Of a DNA stretch of 64,000 nucleotides, positions 32,906 to 45,214 are shown one piece after another (position 1 is the first letter of the stretch; each line of letters begins with the position of its first letter). A model generated the notes under the pieces. The model made no database searches. It worked only from the letters and a program-made list of their open reading frames with translations, and was not told the DNA's origin. The stretch comes from Phyllostachys edulis (Eukaryota > Streptophyta > Magnoliopsida > Poales > Poaceae). The translations under genes were made by a program, and so were the position numbers. The stretch is from the NCBI GenBank assembly GCA_036346405.1, contig CM070561.1:8168441-8232440 (forward strand), in the 5' to 3' direction.

Positions 32906-35900
32906 TACAACGTCCCGTTTTCGAACGGTTAATAGTAGTTACTATTCGGTTTTTGTTCTTCGCCATAATTCAAATTACCAAGCTAATTGCGAAAATCTCC
33001 TTTCTTCTTTTTAGCTCGGGTTTGTGTTTCAAATGTCCTTAACCTTTGAAATTCAAATTCAAGTTCGAATTTCCTCTTTTTGAACTTCGGGCTTTCCTTC
33101 TTTCTTTCGGGCTCAGCCCATCTCCCTCTTGGGCCAAGCCTATTTTTCCTCTCGGCCCACCGGCCCTTTTCCCTTCGACACGTTGGCCCAGTCCACCCGG
33201 GCCTTCCTCTCTTTGGCTCGGCCTGCCCCAGCCCATCTCCCCTGGCCATTTCTCCTTCCTGGGCCCAGCCCCGCACAATCGTCTTCCGCCTCAGTCAAAG
33301 CCGCCAGCTCGAGTTCCCCCTGCGCTCTCGCGTGCCCCCGGTCTCCAAGTCGCCGCCACTGCCGTCATCCGGCTACTGCACCCACGCCTTCGCCGGGTCA
33401 GCACATGCAACCACCTACTTCCCTACTATGCCTGTGCTGCCATCATCAGCAAGCACGAGCGCCCGGTCGCAGCGCCCTCCCTACCATCGCGTGCTTCTCT
33501 GTTGCGCCCACGCCGCTGCTACCTTCCCCACGCGCCCACCTGCTCCCCTGTGGCATCGTCGCCTATAAGCACCATGCCCCGACGCTAGCCACTAGCGCCC
33601 CGCTTCCGCTTCTTCCGCGTCGTGACGCCAGCACGCCATGGCCGCACCAGGGCAGCTCCGCCTTGTCCCGTCACCTGCTTGTCCTCACTAGTGGCCGACC
33701 TCACCAAGTTGTCGCCCCTCTAGCCCCCTGCCACCACCAGCTCCCGCCCACCTGCTTTGGTCACCAAAGTCGTCGCCGCCCCATGCGCCCGCTACAGCCA
33801 CCTGCCTCGCCCGTCTCAGGACCGCGCAAATGCCCACGCATGGCCATCAGAGCCCAACAGATCTTTGCCCTCCTTGGACAGCTATAAGGAGCCCTCGGAC
33901 CTCCTTGGTGCCTTCCTTCATCGCCCCCTTTGCCCCAGTAAGCCGAGCCGAAGAACTTGCCGTCGCTCCCCTTTTGTTTCGGCCGCGCCGCCTCCTCGTC
34001 ACCTCGCTGCTCCAGTGCCACCACCGCACCTCCACCCCCGTCACGAGGTGCTACTGGAGCTGAGGATGCCATTCCCCTCATCCCTTCGTCTTCCCCGTCG
34101 CCAAACAAGCTGCCGCCGGCGCCTCCTCTCCTCCGCCCATGGCCGCCGCCGCCCCGCCGATTTGGGCCACCTCAAGCTACCCGGGGCACCTCCTTGGCTT
34201 CCCCATGCTCGCAGCTTCAGCAAGACCCTACCTCCCTCGGCGCTACCCCCCCTTCCGCCAAGACGAGCCCGTGGAGCCGCCGCCGCCTCCTTGCTCCACC
34301 GCCGCCGCTTCCGCCCCTCTCCGAAGCCGCCGCCACCTCCAATGGGTCCGCCGCCCTTCGACGACCCCATCCCACCCGCTTGCCGCCCGCCTCCTTGCCT
34401 CCTCCGGTGGCACCGCCGCTGCTCCATGCCGCCGTTGAGCCTCTATGAAACCGAGTGGATTGGGGATGAATGGGCAGGGCCCCACTAGTCATTGGCTAGA
34501 CCCCTCCCTCTCCTTGGCTACCACGTGGGCCCTTTTTTTACTATTCCGATGGACCAGCGCCTTTTGCACAAGAACCTGGTCTATGCACTGTGCAGTGCAC
34601 CCGTTTCTCTCACTCTCTTTTAATTCCAATTCTAAGTTCGAAAGTCCCGTTCTCCTCCGTTATAGCTCCAAAAATTATGAAATAAATTCCTAAAAATTTG
34701 TTAATTCAAGATCTTGCTAATGGAATAGGTCTTGTTAAATTTGGAGTTTATTTGTGTATTCTTGTGTATTTATTTGCTCTCTTTGCCGTTGTGCCTTTTT
34801 CCCGTATTTTCGCCCAATTAGGATTTGAAGACGCAAGAGACCCCCAAGTTGATCAAGCCCAAGAATATCAAGATCCTATATTTTATGCAAATTATATTCA
34901 TTTAAATTAACCAAAATTGTATGCTTTAATTCTTTAATCAAATGTATGTTAAAGCTTAAGGTAGTTAAATACCCATTTGATAATTAATTAATTAATATGC
35001 TATCCATGACAATTTGAATCCATTATTCCTTTGTCACCCTAGTAATCTATATGGTAATACTAGTTATAGGTTGTACTTAAGCGACATGCTAATCTTTTAA
35101 GCATGAAAATGGTTTTGGGCTGTTATTATGGGGAAATGGCTGAGATGGTTGAATTGGTGTATTTTACTCTTCAAAAACCCAAATTGCAAATACCACATCT
35201 GGGCGGATGGAAAGGCGGTGGGTGCTCTAGGAGCACGAGAATGGTTGGTATGAGGAAAGAGCCGCCCGGATGGATTAAGGACTTAATCTTGTCACGATCT
35301 CCCATGTTAAACAAGTACAACCACAAGTCTGCAAAGTGCAACTTAGCTTAGTAAAATTATTAAACCCTGAATGTGTCTCACTGGGTGGAGAAAGGGAAAT
35401 ACGCAAGCTTACGGTACATCCAGCTTGAATGGGTGAAGTTGCCAGTGGTTATGGGTAGTCCAAAACTACACCCAACGCTGCGGTACAACGATCCCACACA
35501 ACATATGGGCGCAACCCCATATGGGTGAGACGACGGAAAGGGCAAGGTAGTTTGAAAAGTTACTGTGACAGTCGCTCAACTACACGACTAAGGAATCGTG
35601 TAGAGTAACGAGTATGACTATCTCTTGTGGGTACAGTGTACAACCTCTGCAGAGTCTAAAACTATTTAAATAGCCGCGCCTACTGTCAAAGGTGGACATG
35701 GGATCTTAACTTGAGTTAGTTCTATTTCAAAAACTTTGTGGGTGGTATGAAAATGTGGAAGGGCTTACCTAGCCTTGTGTTGGATTTTACCTAAGTCTTC
35801 GAGCTCAGCGGTGGTAGTAATTGGAGGCAGCTCCAATCAAAAAGATGCATAAGGTAGAGTTTCCGCCGGAGGGAACCTCTACTGAAATAAATATTGCATA

Positions 35901-36522
35901 ATTACTCTCTTTAATAAAATGAAATTTGTTAAAATGCTAAGTGATAGGAATTTGTAATTATGATAATTCAAAACATTGCTTTAGCAAATAAAAGAACCTA
36001 AGCCATCTTTGTTAAGCCTTGCATGTGTATTATAGCATTGTGTGTTGGCTCGCGAGCACAGAAGTTGTGCTCGTTCTCGCTCTTTCCGCCAAAACCCTCA
36101 GAAGCAGGTATCCCTGAAGACTACGCATACTACGAGGATCCAGAAGCTGGAGGTCCAGTAGATGATGAAGCGTAGTTTAGTCTTTATTTGTTCTAGTCTC
36201 ACCCCAGTCTAGTTGACTCCGTTGGTGCTTGCATGCATCCAATATTATTCAAGTTCTTGGTTAATATCGGGCGCACACGGGTTTACCCAGTCACTTACCT
36301 GTGGAGAGATGTACTCTCACCCCTTTTTTCTTCCGTTATCGCTTCCGCTATTTTTGTAATGTACTCAGTTTGGCCTGTTCGGCCCTTATTGTAAAACTTG
36401 ACCCGATGCGGTCTATGTAAAGCTCTGATGTATTGATTAATGAATGGTATGGTTTTATCTCGCCCACGTATGAATTGATTGATGACATACTGTGAGTGCT
36501 ATCTCTTGATCCAGGAATAGCA
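32906..36522 (+). mobile_element. Gypsy-type LTR nested in CACTA repeats
   Basis: It starts TACAACGTCCCG (TGTAACGTCCCG in the relative at 46577) and is collinear with that LTR to AATAGCA, lacking its last ~50 bp. A GC-rich middle (33100-34440) is dense in GGCCCA/TGGGCC motifs. No target duplication matches, in line with a lost 3' end. No gene, primer site or second LTR is seen; frames of up to 252 residues in the GC-rich part are open on both strands and look compositional. Confidence 0.75.
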
Positions 36523-36769
36523 CAGATGGTTTGTAAATAAAACCGTCGTGATATTCTCGTATCCTGAGCGGTTTTAATGGAAACCGTTTGTGATACTTAC
36601 CTTCTGACGGTTTCAACAAAAACCGTCGTGTTATGCCATATTACAGATGGTTTTTAAACCGTCTGTGATAACCGACTGTTATCACAGAAATACAAATTTA
36701 GACGGTTCAAAAACCGTCTGTGATGACGGTTCCAAATCGTCTGCGTAATGAGCCTCAGACGTACTAGTG
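36523..36769. mobile_element. CACTA right end, after nested LTR
   Basis: ACCGTC/GACGGT units end in GACGTACTAGTG at 36769, a degenerate CACTA terminus, followed by ATT. The paralogous site at 24050-24056 reads TAGTATTGTAAAG, so ATT is compatible with a 3-bp target site. Confidence 0.6.
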
Positions 36770-37044
36770 ATTGCAAAGTATGGTATCGTCATTGTGAAGC
36801 ATGTATTCTACAGCTTTGTGATGCTACAAAGGCATATAACATCTTATAAATTAAGCGAGACGAGTTTTCCGCATTTTTCATCGTTACGAGATAACCACAT
36901 TAAAATAGGTCACATTATACTGAATGCGCCACAAGACACCCACACACATAACAATGACAAACCATGCATCACCTTATTGTTTGGCTTGGTGAATTTGCAT
37001 GTACACAATTACATATCTTACTATATCGAGGAATGTATCTTTGT

Positions 37045-38192
37045 TCTAGAGGTAGTTACCGTCCTGTACTCTTTGTTGGCGTACTTTAGGAGACCTGGAA
37101 TATGAATGCAATAGAAATACATATCCCAATCAATAGACCTTGGATCAAAGTCAAATAGGTCGGTTTTCTTGTCATTTTTGCCAGTTACCACCCTTAACCT
37201 TTCCGCATTTGAGTCATCAAAGCTTCAAAACGAGAATATTAACAAAAGCAGCACAAAAAACCACCATTAGCACTAAGAAATGAACTATAGTAAAAGTTGT
37301 GGTGATATTGTCTAAGTTTTTTTTGGAAAAAGGTATTAGTCTCAAAATGCACTTTGCATGTCTAATCATACCCTAGGCAAGTCAAAAAAATTTGATAACA
37401 CAGCAAAAACTGAGCTTACCATCCTTTGAAGAAGGCATATGGGGCATATAACTTTGCAGTAAGCATTGTCAAGAAGTAGCTTCTTTTTTGCCTATTGTAA
37501 CGTTCTGAAAGCAACCCCGCAGATAGTATATGAAATGTCTGCTTGTACATTTATCAAGAAGAGAATGTATGTATCATTTCCATCTCATTTTGTAACCATG
37601 GTAGCATATAGAAGCACAATCTAGTAACAATTAGCTAACACAAGTTAATGAAGAATTAATGCAAGGACTCTAACCTCCAAGGGCAGCCTGTAGAGTAGGA
37701 ACATGTACACATAAAAATGCACATACTTGTTGAACAAGAACAACCTATTATATTGGATGGTCCTCCCTGTCTTTTCCAACCGAGGATTTGCAGAAAAGTA
37801 GTGGTACATTGATGCCAGTAATGTAGAATAAGTGAGCGGGTTCCGAAGGGACGAACTCACATGATATATTATCTGTGCATGCTCATTCCAGTGAGTGACC
37901 ATGGCTACCATCATGGCATTTACCACCATATCTCCTGGGATCTATATAAAAATGAAAGCAAACATGTGAGTCACGTAAGGCCGGTGCTACTATTGTGGAT
38001 CCAAGAGCTGTTGGATGTAACAATGGCATTTCTGTTTTCGTACATATGTTGCTTATATAGTAATATATAATTCTCACTATGAATTGGTGCCATAACATGC
38101 TATACTCACCACATCCAAAATGACATTATCTTCACCAATAAAGCATGGAAGAGCCCGCTTGCCATAGGCATCAATTACAGTATCGATTGTCC
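37045..38192 (-). pseudogene. FAR: Fatty acyl-CoA reductase, 3' exons, second copy
   Basis: Exons on the minus strand: 38192-38099 (TIDTVIDAYGKRALPCFIGE, then DNVILDVV before GTGAGT), 37942-37672 (GDMVVNAMMVAMVTHWNEHA ... MYHYFSANPRLEKTGRTIQ ... KYVHFYVYMFLLYRLPLEV), 37513-37425 (YFLTMLTAKLYAPYAFFKGW before GTAAGC), and 37236 to about 37045 (FDDSNAERLRVVTGKNDKKT, then FDFDPRSIDWDMYF, HIPGLLKYA). This covers the whole FAR C-terminal region in good order and is better kept than 24300-25423. Its middle exons are at 45215-45700, split off by the LTR element 38468-45183, and no first exons were found, so it cannot be functional. Confidence 0.88.
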
Positions 38193-38467
38193 TGTAAATA
38201 AAATGTAATACATAGTCATTGACGTTGATTCAATCTTCCTTATCTATGCTTCCGGTAAGAAAGCATGTCGGTTTTTTTGGCTGGCATTTCATGGTCTTCC
38301 ACGATGAATATACCTATACCATTTTCTTGTATCAAAATTTCAATACATACAAATACATGCGTCATGGATGGAATTTCAGAGCGCACGTTTAACTTGCACA
38401 GATAAGAAATCATTTTTTTTTGGACCTAAGGGAGTACCTTAATTAGTTTACGCACTAAGTTTAGAAT

Positions 38468-38896
38468 TGTTGTAAGAATAATCCGTCCACCACACTGACG
38501 GGGACGCTTCGCAGAAGACTCGCATAAGGATCACGGGGCTACAATTATACTCATGAAAGACTGTAATACCCCTCTCCTGAACTAATAGGCTAGTTATCTC
38601 ACTGAGGGGTATTCCCGTCATTTGTACAGGCTGAGGAGCCTATAAATACCCCATGTATCCCTCTCATTTGGAGAGAGCTCTCTTGAGCAATAAAGCAACC
38701 TATTAAAACTGGTGAGCCCTCGGGGGCTCCCTCTCCGGAGGTAACCCCCCGTTGGCTCACCGACAGGAGTAGGGCGGTCCTCTCGGACCCCCGAACCTGT
38801 ATAAATCCTCGTGTCATTTTTTACCCTCGTGGACGATGGCCCGTCAGACGGCCGACGTCCACCCCCTACTCGTGTTTGGTTTTTACACCTACAACA
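38468..38896 (+). repeat. 5' LTR with TATA box at 38641-38648
   Basis: Matches LTR2 at 44760-45183 along its full length with small differences. TATAAATA sits in the middle, followed by the leader GAGAGAGCTCTCTTGAGCAATAA. Confidence 0.9.
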
Positions 38897-38897
38897 T

Positions 38898-38915
38898 TGG
38901 CGCCGACCGTGGGGA
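38898..38915 (+). other. Primer-binding site, Asp-tRNA-like
   Basis: TGGCGCCGACCGTGGGGA one base after LTR1. It begins with the TGGCGCCG shared with the tRNA-Asp-type primer sites of plant gypsy elements. The inner bases differ from the common form, so the tRNA identity is tentative. Confidence 0.65.
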
Positions 38916-39359
38916 CGTAGCTAATCGATGAAAGGCTATGTCTCCCACCAAAAAATACTCTAAGTCCACGAAACCTCTTCCAGCTCCGGAGGGTAATGAT
39001 CTCGTGGACGACCCATCCGCTCTTTGAAGGATCCCCAGCCGAGCACCCTCGTCGGAGATCAGGGCCATCCACCTCGGGATGGCAACGTCCTACATGCCCT
39101 GGGGCTCCCATGCGCATCCTCCTCCCTTGTGCGAGTCGATGTGAGGCCCAGCCAAGGGCGAGTAGTTCAAGGCACCCTCGCAGCCAGGAGGCTAAGGATT
39201 CTGAGGCCATCCATCACCCCCAAGACGCATGACGTCCATGCGGCATGAGCAATGAAGGCTCGCTACGAGGGCTGCCCCCTAACGCACTACTGTTAGAGGA
39301 CAGTCCCGACATATAAATCTCGTATGGGCTCTCAAGACACTTTCCCTCCAAGAGATTTC

Positions 39360-39735
39360 ACCCTCGTGGTGTATAGGGCGTACGACCTCTGCGGTCTCCC
39401 CTAACAAAAATCCATGATGGCTTGGGCGTCCGTCGCCTCCACCATGGCGGCTCGTGTCCTACTGGCCCTAGGACATGAGCGACCACCCTCATGGTGCATA
39501 GGGCGTACGACCTCTACGGTCTCCCCTAACAAAAGTCCATGGTGGCTTGGGCGTCCGTCGCCTCCACCATGGCGGCTCGTGTCCTACTGGCCCTAGGGCA
39601 TGAGCGACCACCCTCATGGTGCATAGGGCGTACGACCTCCACGGTCTCCCTACCAAAAGTCCATGGTGGCTTAGGCATCCGTCGCCTCCACCATGGCGGC
39701 TCGTGTCCTACTAGACCTAGGGCATGAGCGAAAAC
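39360..39735. repeat. 125-bp tandem repeat, 3 copies
   Basis: Units begin TCCATGRTGGCTTRGGC at 39411, 39536 and 39660, giving periods of 125 and 124 bp. Each contains GGGCGTACGACCTC and CCATGGCGGCTCGTGTCC. Confidence 0.9.
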
Positions 39736-39929
39736 TTTGGTTCAGTACCAAGTTGATGGATGTGCTGAGGACTTGTCCCCCTTAAACTCCAGGCCACGCG
39801 CTGAACGACCTCTGGGTCCCTGCATGCATAGCTTCATTGCTTCGCAAGGGTTAACCACTCTCATGTATTCCCGATCATAACAAAAAAAACCCACCTACGG
39901 GGTAAAAGGGCTCCATCGCCTCCATAGTT

Positions 39930-40690
39930 CGGTGCCCCACGACTTAGCCTCGTGGGTGCCACCGGTGTGCCCGTGACTTATTGTCGAGGGCACACGCCCA
40001 AGGTGCCCATGAGTTAGCCTCATGGACACCTCCAAGTCCACTAGGGGGCTACCATCCCTAGTGGCCATTCAGTGCCCCATGACTTAGCCTCGTGGGCGGC
40101 ACATATGTGCCCGTGACTTACTGTCAGGGGCACACGTCCAAGGTGCCTATGAGTTAGCCTCATGGGCACCTCCAATCCACTAGGGGCTATCATCCCTAGT
40201 GGCCATTGATGCCCCACGACTTAGCCTCGTGGGCGTGCAGATGTGCCCGTGACTTCTTGTCGAGGGCACCGTCCAAGGTGCCCATGAGTTAGCCTCATGG
40301 GCACCTCCAAATCCACTGGGGCTACCACCCCTAGTGGCCATTCGGTGCTCCACGACTTAGCCTCGCGGACGCCACCGGTGTGCCCGTGACTCACTGTCAG
40401 GGGCACACATCCAAGGTGCCCATGAGTTAGCCTCATGGACACCTCCAAGTCCGCTAGGGGCTAGCACCCCTAGTGGCCATTTGGTGCTCCACGACTTAGC
40501 CTCGTGGACGTCCCTCCGATGACCCTATGACTTAGTGTTGTGAACACACCTTCAAGATGCACATGAGTTAGCCTCATGGACATCTCCAAGTCCACTAGGG
40601 GGCTACCACCCTAGTTGGCCATTCAGCGCCCAATGACTTAGCCTTGTGGATACCCTCCGATATGTCTATGACTCAGTCTCATAGCTAGCT
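39930..40690. repeat. ~140-bp tandem repeat, 6 copies
   Basis: Units start near 39932, 40074, 40210, 40346, 40487 and 40627, each with CACGACTTAGCCTCGTGG, CATGAGTTAGCCTCATGG and CCACTAGGGG...CCCCTAGTGG. Each of these is itself a near-palindrome. Confidence 0.9.
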
Positions 40691-41149
40691 CTAATCATCT
40701 ACCGTTGACCTAGCTCAAATATTGATCAAGGACCATCATGCTCGCATAAGGCTATCATCTCGAAGGTCTTAGTATCTAAAGTGATGGGACTCTACTTGTT
40801 CCACGACAACGACTTCTTTACCCCTCGGGCATCCTTGCAGGCACCCAAGGGGCAGGGGGTCTAGTGTCGAGTAATCCTAATACCTCGCCTCCGAACGAAC
40901 CCCGGCCTCGGGGCACCTTCGCGATGACTTCATGTAGCCGCCGAGGGCCACCGCCGTGCCTTCATCGACATCGGGCCTTCGCGCGTGACCTCACGCCCGA
41001 AGCCCTCACGCACCCTCGCATGCCTTCGCACAGACGCTCGTGTTATCTACCCGTCCCTGCAACGTTTCTAGGTTGAACTGCGAGGATTCTAAGGAGTTTT
41101 ACTTCGACAACACTCATCAAGCCGCGGAGCAAGAGGAGGATGACTTCTC

Positions 41150-41850
41150 CTACAAAGGTTTCGCTGTGACACCTGCCCGCCTCGAAGGCTATGCCTCGGC
41201 TCGGCGGCCTCGCGTCCAAGACTTTACCACCAAAGGCTTCGTTGTGACGCGTGCCCGCCTCAAAGGCTATGTCTCGGCTCGGTGGCCTCGCGTCCACGAC
41301 TTCGCCTACAGAGGCTTCGCTCCGACGCATCACCCGCCTCGAAGGCTATGCCTCGGTTCGGTAGCCTCGCGTCCACGACTTCGCCTATAGAGGCTTCGCT
41401 CCGACGCATCGCCCGCCTCGAATGCTATGCCTCGGCTCGGCGGCCTCGCGTCCACAACTTAGCCCACAGAGGCTTCTCTCCGACGCGTCGTCCTCCTCGA
41501 AGGCTATGCCTCGGTTTGGCGGCCTCGCGTCTACGACTTCACCTACAGAGGCTTCGCTCCGACGCATCGCCTGCCTCGAATGCTATGCCTCGGCTCGGCG
41601 TCCTCGCATCCACGACTTCACCCACAGGGACTTCGTTCCGACGTGCCGTCCGTCTCGAAGGCTATGCCTCGGCTGGGCGGCCTCGCATCCACAACTTCAC
41701 CCATAGGGGCTTCGCTTCGACGTGCCGTCCGTCTCGAAGGCTATGCCTCGGCTGGGCGGCCTCGCGTCCACGACTTCGCCTACATAGGCTTCACTTCGAC
41801 GCGCCGCCCGCCTCGAAGGCTATGCCTCGGTGGGACGGCCCTGCATTTAG
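41150..41850. repeat. ~78-bp tandem repeat, 9 copies
   Basis: Units start with CCGCCTCGAAGGCTATGCCT near 41175, 41251, 41333, 41411, 41490, 41571, 41650, 41728 and 41806. The usual spacing is 78 bp (26 codons), which keeps several frames open, including a 198-residue one at 41282-41878. I treat that frame as a by-product of the repeat. Confidence 0.9.
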
Positions 41851-42189
41851 CACTTCACCTTCAGGACTGGAAAAATGAAAACCATGCAACACGAAGGGCC
41901 AGCGAGAAGCGGCAATTTGGTACCCGCCCTCGCATGGAGCACTCACGCGATATGAAGCACAAAATAAGTCCAAGTCTTTGGGCGCCCGAGTGCCCATCAA
42001 GCCAAAATGGGCTAATTCGTAGATGCCCTTGCGAGTATTCCTCAGCCCTCGTGCCTCGCACTACGACGAGCTGGAATTTGGCCAAGTCTACATCAAGTAT
42101 TCGGTGCCCAAGGGACAGGGAGGGCTAGTGTTGAGGAATCCTACCGCCTCACCAAGGCCCGAGCTCTGGCCTCGAGGCACCTTCAGCGC

Positions 42190-42760
42190 CATGCCGTCCG
42201 ACACACCTCTCGCGGCCTCGCGACCATGGTGCCCTTTCCCTGCTGGCGACCTTGCGCCTAAGGTGCCCTCGCCCCCTGCAGCGGCCTTGCGCCTAAGGTG
42301 TCCTCGCCCCTCGCAGTGACCTCGTGCCCGTGGTGCCTTCGCCCCTCGCGGTGCCCTCGAGGTGCCCTCGACCCTCGTAGCACCCTCGGGGCCCTCGCAC
42401 CATCACAACCCCCTCGCGGCGGCCTCGCGACCGTGGTGCCCTCGCCTCTCGTGGCGGCCACGCGCCCAAGGTGCCCTCGCCCCTCGCGATGGCCTTGCGC
42501 TCGTGGTACCCTCACCCCTCGCGGCGCCCTCGAGGTGCCCTTGACCCTCGCGGCGCCCTCGAGGCCCTCGCACCATCACGACCCCCTCACGGCGGCCTCG
42601 CGACCGCGGTGCACTCGCCCCCCGTGGCGGCCTCGCAACCAAGGGCCCTCGCCCCTCGCGATGGCCTTGCGCCCATGGTGCCCTCGACCCTCGCGACGCC
42701 CTCAGGGCCCTCGCACCCTCACGCGCCCTTACGGTGCCCTCGCGCCTTGGGGTCTCGACC
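42190..42760. repeat. GC-rich degenerate repeat (CCCTCGCGGC type)
   Basis: Irregular repeats of GGTGCCCTCGCCCCTCGCGG, with higher-order copies (for example 42395-42470 and 42560-42640). Low complexity, no gene. Confidence 0.8.
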
Positions 42761-42779
42761 GATCGCTCCCAGACGCTAG

Positions 42780-44759
42780 CACCTCACCGATTCCTGATAG
42801 TTCGCATAACCAGGCTGAGCGCTGGCACCTGCAGTCATGGCACGACATCCAAATTTACTCACATCAGTTTTTACAGCATCCAAACAAAGTATTCGCAAAC
42901 ACCCTGGCAGGCGGATGCCCGACACCCGGCGCCCTAAAAAATCCTCCTGCGCCCTAGCGAGCAAACGCCCAGATCTCATGAACAAATAAGGGAGAGAGCG
43001 TGAAGAACAACATCTGGTTCAACACAAATTGACAACAGCTTGGCAGCATTTAAAAAAAAATTCCTTGAACACATGCTGTCGTAGCTTCACGCTTGATGCC
43101 TCTATGACGTCGAGCTTGTCCTTGCGGCCAAGGCTGCCGCGCCGAGTGCCCAAGTCCCACCGCGGAGGCCGTCGTGCGTACCCATCCACAACGCACACGG
43201 TGCTCGGCCAGTTTGGACCTCGAGCCAAGCCGTCGCATCGCCCTTACCACCGCCCAGTCGACTGCCCTCGTCGCTAGAGCTGCCCGGCGTCCGCTCCTGC
43301 CCACACCGGTGGTGGTTTAGCCCCGGGTGGAGGTTGTGGAGATGAGGCCGGCGGAGACGACAAGCCCAGATCCGGATGCAGCTGGGTGGATCCAGGCCCT
43401 TCCTTGCCAGATTTGGCATGGAAACCGCCGCATCTAGAGGCTAGGGAGGTAGAGGAGGCCACCGTCGACTTGTTAGCTGCCGGAACCCCAGTGTGAGCGC
43501 GACTTTGCTTGCCTAATCTTCCTGCTTTGCTTCTTCTCATTCTTCGTTCTCTTACTTATTTCTGCCTCCGGTGATTTCTTCGGCCGAATGGGCCTTGAGC
43601 ATTGCATGGTCGGCGTGGTGCCGTCTTGCCGCCGTTCTAACACACTCTGCGCCCGCCCGCGTGGCTTCTTGGCGCGCCAGGTAGGGAGGCACCCCCTACC
43701 ATAGCCTCGCGTCGGCTCGGCACCTCCACAAGGAGAAGCGACAACGACCGCCGAACCCGTGGACCCGGCGTAGGTGGGGAAGGCGGCGGTGAGCGGCGGC
43801 ATTCGGGGGCGATGGGGGAGGCGCCGACACTAGTAGGAAGAGCCGGCCGGAGGCGGAGTTGGAAGCTTTGTGCGAACGACCGGGAGTAGGAACCGTGGGA
43901 GCTGGCTGGTGGCCATCTTGCTGCCAGCGGGGCGCGCCGGAGGCGACCTGGCGGCCCGACGGGCAGAGCCGAGGAGGCGACAGGAGGCTCCTGGCGGCCA
44001 GGCCGTGCCAACGTCGGACCGAAGGCAGCGCCAGGAGGAGACGCCAAAGAAAATAGGGCAAAGTCATCCACCAGCCGGTGGAGCAAGAAAGAGCAAAGAG
44101 GGCAGAGCAAGAAAGAAAAGAAAGGGAGAAAGAAACAAAGAAAAAGAGGGGCTGCTATGGGGAACATATGGCCAGAAATGCTCAGGGATCCACCAACCCC
44201 ATCCTAGAAAAAGCAGCCACGCAAGGCAAAAGCACCGGTAGACCAAGTCTTTGGTTTAGATTCGTGCTAGCCCCTACAACTCGGCTTCGTCTGCCCGATG
44301 TACCAGTGGTTTGAGGAGCCCAAGTGGCAAGCTTAGCCATACTCAGGAAGTGTCACCCAAGTGGCAAGCTCAGCCATGCTCAGGAAGTGTCACAAATGAT
44401 TAAGTCTGAAAGCTTGTCATGGTCTACTAGGACTCATAGTCCGTATCTGCGCTTGTGCTTTTCGGGCATAGCCTATTTCTTTTAACTTGTTATATATAAG
44501 CCATACACAATGGCTTTTCGGACACAGCTCTCCTCGGCGTCTCCACCACTTCGCGCGGCCCCTCACCAGTCACCTTACGCCTTCGGAGCGTCCACCGCGC
44601 CCCCTACAACGCCCACAAGACTGAAGGATCCTCGCCCGTTGGAGTGCAACTACTGTTCAGAACCATCAGGACTCTTTTGGGATATCAACCTCTACCTAAA
44701 AGGCACAATCCAATACTGCCCCTTTGGCGTCCCTCCCGGAACACCAAGAGGCAGGCTAC
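42780..44759. other. Interior 3' part of the LTR element, no gene
   Basis: GC-rich to 44240 with frames open on both strands and no recognisable protein. A short direct repeat, CCCAAGTGGCAAGCT...CTCAGGAAGTGTCAC, occurs twice at 44318-44390. AGAGGCAGG before 44760 is the likely purine tract. Confidence 0.5.
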
Positions 44760-45183
44760 TATTGTAAGAATAATCCGACCACACACTGACGGGGACGCTT
44801 CGCAGAAGACTCGCATAAGGATCACGGGGCTACAATTATACTCATGAAAGACTGTAATACCCCTCTCCTGAACTAATAGGCTAGTTATCTCACTTTGAGG
44901 GGTATTCCGTCATTTATGCAGCCGAGGAGCCTATAAATACCCCATGTATCCCTCTCATTTGGGGAGAGCTCTCTTGAGCAATAAAGCAACCTATTAAAAC
45001 TGGTGAGCCCTCGGGGGCTCCCTCTCCGGAGGTAACCCCCGTTGGCACACCGACAGAAGTAGGGCGGTTCTCTCGGACCCCGAACCTGTATAAATCCTCG
45101 TGTCATTTTTACCCTCGTGGACGATGGCCCGTCAGACGGCCGCGTCCACCCCTACTACGTGTTTGGTTTTTACACCTACAACA
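44760..45183 (+). repeat. 3' LTR with TATA box at 44932-44939
   Basis: Collinear with LTR1. It differs by scattered substitutions and several 1-4 bp deletions, mostly in C/G runs, and by TATTGT in place of TGTTGT at its start. Confidence 0.9.
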
Positions 45184-45214
45184 AAATTAAATAGAAATAT
45201 ATTATATTATATTT

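Larger units (their letters stand above)
38468..45183 (+). mobile_element. Non-autonomous LTR retrotransposon, 6716 bp
   Basis: LTR1 (38468-38896) and LTR2 (44760-45183) are about 425 bp with ends TGTTGTAAG...ACAACA (TATTGTAAG in LTR2). A primer site follows LTR1, and a purine-rich AAGAGGCAGG lies just before LTR2. The empty site in the paralogue at 31570 reads TTTAGAATTAAATAG; the flanks here are AGAAT and A-AAT, an imperfect 5-bp duplication. The interior is GC-rich and mostly tandem repeats. I see no gag, protease, RT or integrase. Probably mobilised in trans by a gypsy relative. Confidence 0.85.

Noticed and set aside
33046..34488. Long overlapping open frames on both strands (up to 252 residues)
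   Set aside because: They lie in the GC-rich middle of an LTR, are proline/serine/arginine-rich in all frames, match no known fold, and have counterparts in the other LTRs without frame conservation.
39930..40690. Regularly spaced palindromic repeats resembling a CRISPR array
   Set aside because: Unit length of ~140 bp, no unique spacers, inside a plant LTR element.
41282..41878. 198-residue repetitive frame
   Set aside because: Follows directly from a 78-bp repeat, which keeps frames open without selection.
43019..44246. Several 60-176 residue frames on both strands
   Set aside because: GC-rich interior of the pol-less LTR element, no domain and no consistent frame.
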